DNA of 8,704 nt, taken from DSBG01 sp049975365. Its GTDB lineage: Bacteria; Desulfobacterota; Desulfomonilia; UBA1062. The stretch spans positions 1 to 8,704 of the forward strand of contig JBNGDS010000098.1 of the NCBI GenBank assembly GCA_049975365.1. Reading direction: 5' to 3'. Below are positions 5,401 to 8,704 of the stretch, one piece after another (position 1 is the stretch's first letter; every line of letters begins with the position of its first letter). Both the position numbers and the translations under genes were made by a program. The notes below the pieces were generated by a model. That model was not told where the DNA came from and searched no databases. It saw nothing but the letters and a program-made list of their open reading frames with translations.

Positions 5401-5417
5401 TTGGTATACTGTTTGCT
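5401..5417 (+). promoter_or_regulatory. sigma-54 (-24/-12) promoter of the TRAP operon
   Basis: The site reads TTGGTATACTGTTTGCT. TTGG and TTTGCT match RpoN elements, and GG and GC are exactly 10 bases apart. The predicted start is near 5428, giving a ~65-base leader before dctP. The inner -24 bases (TAT for CAC) deviate from consensus. Confidence 0.65.
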
Positions 5418-5493
5418 CTCACACCAGTGGGGACGGTATTGTACCATTGGGTTGAGTATACACACATCGAAATAAAAAACAGGAGGTAACGGA

Positions 5494-6519
5494 ATGTTGA
5501 AAAGGGGAATTACGTTTCTATTGGTTCTCGTGATGGTTCTTGGCGTGTCGTTTACTGCCAGTGCAGCCAAGGACAAGCCCATCGTCTGGAAGATGCAGGC
5601 ATCCTACCCGGTTCAGACAACGGTTATGATGCACGGAAGAGAGTGGTCCAAGTACATCGAGGAACTCACCGCCGGCAAATTCAAGTGCGAAATCCTGCCC
5701 CCGGGTGCCATGTGCGCGGTTGCGGACATCGTGAGCTACCTGGAAAAGGGTGTGTTTGACTGTGCCGTATCCTATGGCGGGTTCTACACGGGCCTGATCC
5801 CCGAGACCGACCTGGAAATCGGGCTTCCCATGGGTCACCAGACATGGGACGAGTACTGGGATGCCTATTTCAACCGTGGCCTCGGCGACGTGATCAAGGA
5901 GGCCTATGCAGAGCACAACATCATGCACTATCCCATGGCTGCTGGCTGCTACTACCACTTCAACACCAACTTCCCGGTCACCAAGATCGAAGACCTGAAG
6001 GGCAAGAAGATCCGGGCGCTCGGTATCTACGGCAAGTATGTTGAGGCCCTCGGCGGGTCGGCTGTCACCATTCCCGGTGGCGAGCTCTACATGGCCATGA
6101 AGCTCGGGACCATCGACGGCGCAATCTACGATGCATCCGGTCTCATGGACGTGAAATTCCACGAGGTGGTGAAGTACTACACATTCCCCACTGCTGCCCA
6201 GATCGCGCTCTCATTCCTGATCTGCAAGGATTCGTTCGACAAGCTGCCCGATGACCTGAAGCCCACCATCGACCTCGGCACCAGGTTCATCATGATGGAC
6301 ACCAGCATGCGGTACATCAAGGAGACCAAGGAGTCTCTCCACCAGGCAGAAGCCCTGAAATCGGTTGAGAAGACATGGCTCCCGGAAGAAGAGCTCGTGA
6401 AGGCACGAAAGCTCATAAAGCCGCTCTGGGAAGAGATTGCACAGAAGAGCCCGAGAATGAGAAAGGGCGTAGACATTCTGTACGAACAGATGCGCTTCGT
6501 TGGCAGGCCAATGGATTAA
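5494..6519 (+). CDS. dctP: TRAP transporter substrate-binding protein (DctP family)
   Basis: This is the periplasmic receptor of a sodium-driven tripartite TRAP transporter. The 341-residue precursor has a Sec signal peptide (MLKRGITFLLVLVMVLGVSFTASA, cleavage after residue 24 or 25). The mature start WKMQASYP is typical of the family. The central block DLKGKKIRALG (167-177), with Arg174 at the position of the conserved arginine that binds the substrate carboxylate, is followed by IPGGELYMAMKLGTIDGAIYDAS (193-215), the equivalent of P..E.Y.AL..G.IDG. The ligand is thus probably an organic acid, but the type is not readable. The mature protein has five cysteines (65, 74, 90, 152, 244), unusual for a periplasmic protein and more comfortable in an anaerobe. 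The start is fixed by AGGAGGT 6 bases upstream. A sigma-54 site and a ~65-base leader precede it, and a hairpin separates it from the permease genes. The symbol denotes the family, not a proven dicarboxylate substrate. Confidence 0.92.
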   Translation: MLKRGITFLLVLVMVLGVSFTASAAKDKPIVWKMQASYPVQTTVMMHGREWSKYIEELTAGKFKCEILPPGAMCAVADIVSYLEKGVFDCAVSYGGFYTGLIPETDLEIGLPMGHQTWDEYWDAYFNRGLGDVIKEAYAEHNIMHYPMAAGCYYHFNTNFPVTKIEDLKGKKIRALGIYGKYVEALGGSAVTIPGGELYMAMKLGTIDGAIYDASGLMDVKFHEVVKYYTFPTAAQIALSFLICKDSFDKLPDDLKPTIDLGTRFIMMDTSMRYIKETKESLHQAEALKSVEKTWLPEEELVKARKLIKPLWEEIAQKSPRMRKGVDILYEQMRFVGRPMD

Positions 6520-6535
6520 GTTCTCCGGGAAAGGC

Positions 6536-6565
6536 AGGTGGGGGTGATTCCAACCCCCACCTTTT
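6536..6565 (+). terminator. hairpin with short U-run between dctP and dctQ (partial terminator)
   Basis: AGGTGGGGGT (6536-6545) pairs perfectly with ACCCCCACCT (6553-6562) around a 7-base loop and is followed by TTTT then CC. It sits between the receptor gene and the permease genes of one operon. It would give more receptor than permease, by partial termination or by protecting the dctP message. Confidence 0.65.
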
Positions 6566-6619
6566 CCTCACAGGTATCTGAGTAGTTATCTGAAATACAC
6601 AGACATGGAGTAAGAGATT

Positions 6620-7132
6620 ATGCGTTTGTTTATTCGTGCCGTAGATACGATGAGTGAATGGATCGGCAGGATCTTCTGCTGGCTGCTCATCCCGCTGGTG
6701 TGCATCACCGCATGGGAGGTCTTCATGCGGTATGTCATGCAGAAACCCACCATCTGGGCCTGGGACCTCAACATCATGATCTTTGGCGCCATCACGTTTT
6801 TAGGGGGCGGGTATGCCCTGCTCACGAAAGGGCATGTGACCGTCGATGTCTTCACCATGTCCATGGCCCCGAAAAAGCGCGCCCTTCTCGACATCATTAC
6901 ATCGGTTGTCTTCTTTTTCGGGATCTCGACGCTCATGATCAAGGGCTATCAGATGTTTCTGATGTCCTGGAAGGTGAAGGAGAAGTTCCCCACCATCTGG
7001 GCCCCTCCCTACTACCCGATGAAATTCCTGGTGCCACTTGGGTGTTTTCTGCTCCTGTTGCAGGGAGTGTCCGAGCTGCTGAAGAACATCAACATCGTTC
7101 TCGGCAAGAACAACGAAAGTACAGGAGCGTGA
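6620..7132 (+). CDS. dctQ: TRAP transporter small permease subunit (DctQ family)
   Basis: The 170-residue inner-membrane protein has four predicted membrane helices, at about 18-38, 49-67, 88-108 and 133-152. The family signatures are visible: W32-E..MRYV with a Pro-Thr-Ile-Trp segment after it, then GGGYALLTKGHVTVDVF (62-78), and a second-half WKVKEKFPTIWAPPYYPMKF (117-136). DctQ scaffolds the large permease and helps dock the substrate-binding protein. GGAG lies 9 bases before ATG 6620. The gene lies 100 bases after dctP, past a hairpin, and its stop is only 4 bases before the dctM ATG, so these two are surely cotranslated. Length is normal for the family. Nothing looks broken. Confidence 0.92.
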   Translation: MRLFIRAVDTMSEWIGRIFCWLLIPLVCITAWEVFMRYVMQKPTIWAWDLNIMIFGAITFLGGGYALLTKGHVTVDVFTMSMAPKKRALLDIITSVVFFFGISTLMIKGYQMFLMSWKVKEKFPTIWAPPYYPMKFLVPLGCFLLLLQGVSELLKNINIVLGKNNESTGA

Positions 7133-7136
7133 CGCC

Positions 7137-8438
7137 ATGTTGACTTCCATTATCATTGTCGCTTCACTACTGATCCTCCTCATGACAGGGATTCCCGTCG
7201 CCTTTGCCCTTGTGGGCCTCTCCTGTATGTTCCTGTGGTACTTTCTCGGGCCCAATGCGTTGTTCATGGTGGTTTCATCATCCTTCAAGCAGGCGCGGAC
7301 CGAGGTGTTCATCGCCATTCCGCTTTTCGTGCTCATGGCCTCCATCCTCCAGTTCTCGGGAATCGCCACCACGATGTACAACGTCATGCGGATGTGGACT
7401 GCCCGCCTCCACGGGGGGCTGGCCATCGCCACTACCATCATCAGCGCGGTCCTGGCAGCCTTGAGCGGGATCGGCGCAACAGCCACCGTGACCATGGGGT
7501 TGATTGCGCTGCCCGAGATGCTGCAGAAGAAATACAACAAGAGCATGGTGGTGGGTTCCATCACTGCAGGAGGTGCTCTGGGGCCCCTCATCCCGCCGAG
7601 CAACCTCCTCATCATCGTGGGTGGCTATGCATCGCTCTCGGTTGGAAAGCTCTTCATGGGCGGCATCGTCCCCGGGATTCTCTGCACCTTTTTCTACTGC
7701 ACGTACATCTGGGCAAAGTGCAAGAAGCACCCCGATTTCGGGCCAGTTCTCCCCCCCGAGGAGATTCCCACCCTGGGCGAGAAGGTCAAGGCCCTTCCAC
7801 CAGTTCTCATGCCGCTGGCTCTCATCCTCATCGTGCTGGGCGGGATCTATGCCGGGATCACAACACCCACCGAGGCCGCCGGATTCGGCGCCATCGGCGC
7901 AATCATCATCGCCCTGGTGAATCGCCAGCTCTCCATGCCCAACCTGTACAACGGGCTCAAGCTCTCCTTCAAGGTGACTGCCATGATCATGTGGCTGGTC
8001 ATCGGTGGGGGCTGCTACTCGACGCTGGTGACCTGTACCGGCACATCCGCCATGGTGAGCGAATTCCTCACCAACATCCCCTTCGGGGTATATGGGGCCA
8101 TCTCGGTGATGCTGATCATCACCCTCATCATGGGCATGTTCATCGACCCCGTGGCCATCTGCATGATCTGTATCCCGGTCTTCATGCCGGTGCTCAAGGC
8201 CCTGGGCATCGATGAGCTCTGGTTCATGCTCCTGTTCAGCCTTGCCACCGTGATCGGGTACATCACACCGCCGTTCGGACTCAACATCTTCTACATGAAA
8301 GGTGTGACACCGGATGACGTGCACCTCAAGGATATCTACAGGGGCGTCATCCCGTTCTGCATCCTGAAGACATGCGTTCTGATCCTGTGCGTCATGTTCC
8401 CGTTCCTGCTCACATGGCTTCCCAATCTCATCGGATAG
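7137..8438 (+). CDS. dctM: TRAP transporter large permease subunit (DctM family)
   Basis: This 433-residue, ~12-helix inner-membrane protein is the transport channel of the TRAP system and couples uptake to a sodium gradient. Family motifs in order are GIP at 18-20, SGIGATATVTMGLIALPEM (110-128), ITAGGALGPLIPPSNLLII (142-160), TPTEAAGFGAIGA (243-255), MGMFIDPVAICMICIPVFMP (332-351) and ITPPFGLNIFYMKGV (376-390). The two related hairpin motifs (GPLIPPS and ITPPFGLN) are the paired re-entrant segments of the ion-transporter fold. AGGAG (7123-7127) precedes ATG 7137 with a 9-base spacer and lies inside the end of dctQ. A long open frame on the opposite strand is a codon-bias shadow. An SDR gene follows 28 bases later in the same direction, which suggests that the imported compound is oxidised or reduced next. 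Confidence 0.95.
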   Translation: MLTSIIIVASLLILLMTGIPVAFALVGLSCMFLWYFLGPNALFMVVSSSFKQARTEVFIAIPLFVLMASILQFSGIATTMYNVMRMWTARLHGGLAIATTIISAVLAALSGIGATATVTMGLIALPEMLQKKYNKSMVVGSITAGGALGPLIPPSNLLIIVGGYASLSVGKLFMGGIVPGILCTFFYCTYIWAKCKKHPDFGPVLPPEEIPTLGEKVKALPPVLMPLALILIVLGGIYAGITTPTEAAGFGAIGAIIIALVNRQLSMPNLYNGLKLSFKVTAMIMWLVIGGGCYSTLVTCTGTSAMVSEFLTNIPFGVYGAISVMLIITLIMGMFIDPVAICMICIPVFMPVLKALGIDELWFMLLFSLATVIGYITPPFGLNIFYMKGVTPDDVHLKDIYRGVIPFCILKTCVLILCVMFPFLLTWLPNLIG

Positions 8439-8466
8439 TGCGGAGATGTAGTGTTCGAGACTCTCT

Positions 8467-8704
8467 ATGGCTGATCTGAACGGGAAAGTCGCCGTGATCA
8501 CCGGTGCCGGTGCCGGCATCGGACAGTCAATAGCCAAGGCCCTCGCACGTGCGGGGGCCTTGACCGTTATCCCGGATTTGAATCGTGAATCTGCACTGAG
8601 GACTGCCGCCGAGATCGAGAAAAGTGGAACACGATCCCTGGCGATAGAGGCGGATGTCACCAAGGCCGAACAGGTGGAGTCGATCTTTGATGCAACACTG
8701 GAGG
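8467..8704 (+). CDS. short-chain dehydrogenase/reductase (SDR), N-terminal fragment
   Basis: Only the first 79 codons are in the window; the gene runs off the right edge. The Rossmann glycine motif TGAGAGIG (residues 12-19) after the first strand GKVAVI is the classical SDR TGxxxGxG. Asp37 at the end of the second strand (VIPDLNRE) favours NAD(H) over NADP(H). DV at 63-64 is the family's third-strand Asp that contacts the adenine. The catalytic Ser-Tyr-Lys lies beyond the edge. The start at ATG 8467 gives a standard N-terminus (MADLNGKVAVITG); a weak CGAGA is the only ribosome binding site, and the short gap after dctM suggests coupling. The enzyme may act on a hydroxy-acid or keto-acid brought in by the TRAP system, which is inference. 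Confidence 0.88.
   Translation, partial: MADLNGKVAVITGAGAGIGQSIAKALARAGALTVIPDLNRESALRTAAEIEKSGTRSLAIEADVTKAEQVESIFDATLE

Larger units (their letters stand above)
5006..5493. other. 488-base divergent regulatory region between USP and TRAP genes
   Basis: No supported gene lies here. Moving right from the USP start, it holds the USP ribosome binding site, a leader hairpin (5059-5129), the USP sigma-54 site (5141-5157), a ~243-base central block with inverted repeats and a weak sigma-70 candidate, the TRAP sigma-54 site (5401-5417), and a ~65-base TRAP leader with a strong AGGAGGT at 5481-5487. The short open frames are interrupted in all directions and show no family features. Confidence 0.65.

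Noticed and set aside
7235..8215. Long plus-strand open frame inside dctM in another frame
   Set aside because: It is very rich in His, Arg and Gly with no family motif, a typical out-of-frame shadow of a GC-rich membrane-protein gene.
8538..8559. Near-perfect 22-base palindrome in the SDR gene
   Set aside because: It encodes part of the normal SDR helix ALARAGA and is explained by GC-rich alanine codons.
7278..8663. Long open frame on the minus strand opposite dctM and the SDR
   Set aside because: Composition is rich in His, Asp, Glu and Gly with no domain features. It mirrors the codon bias of dctM, which has full family motifs.
1..8704. CRISPR arrays, tRNA or rRNA genes, insertion sequences, attachment sites
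   Set aside because: No regularly spaced repeats, no tRNA-like or rRNA segments, and no transposase or integrase motifs were seen on either strand.

Overview
The window looks like a Gram-negative, probably anaerobic bacterium of the Desulfobacterota/deltaproteobacterial kind. It has an outer-membrane beta-barrel protein, a tripartite TRAP transporter, a CaiB/BaiF-type CoA-transferase tail, a lipB-lipA pair and several sigma-54 (-24/-12) promoters. The taxonomic call is inference from gene content and composition, because no ribosomal or other phylogenetic marker is present.

Layout. Positions 1-194 hold the 3' end of a class III CoA-transferase gene. It is followed by a gene for a cysteine-rich protein of no family I recognise (283-1056) and by two hairpins. 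lipB (1276-2004) and lipA (2011-2889) form a tightly coupled lipoate-synthesis operon. A strong bidirectional terminator (2917-2948) separates lipA from a convergent gene for a signal-peptide-bearing outer-membrane porin-like protein (4069-2969, minus strand). After a 498-base non-coding stretch comes a universal stress protein (USP) gene (5005-4568, minus strand). A 488-base region separates it from a divergent TRAP operon: substrate-binding protein (5494-6519), small permease (6620-7132), large permease (7137-8438), then the start of a short-chain dehydrogenase/reductase (8467 to the window edge).

Main observation. The porin gene, the USP gene and the TRAP operon are each preceded, in the correct orientation, by a 17-base sigma-54 promoter-like element of the form TGGTA-N6-TTGCT, with the invariant GG and GC exactly 10 bases apart. 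All three carry T where the consensus TGGCAC has C. This suggests one sigma-54 regulon, probably under one enhancer-binding protein, that builds an uptake route: an outer-membrane pore, a periplasmic receptor, a membrane permease and a cytoplasmic dehydrogenase for the imported compound. The USP is a plausible regulator of the transporter, as TeaD is for the ectoine TRAP system TeaABC. The USP transcript would begin exactly at a 9-bp stem that closes a 53-base loop and ends in a U-run, which could be an attenuator or a small structured RNA. The 243 bases between the divergent USP and TRAP promoters are a natural shared enhancer region and contain inverted repeats. The substrate cannot be read from the sequence.
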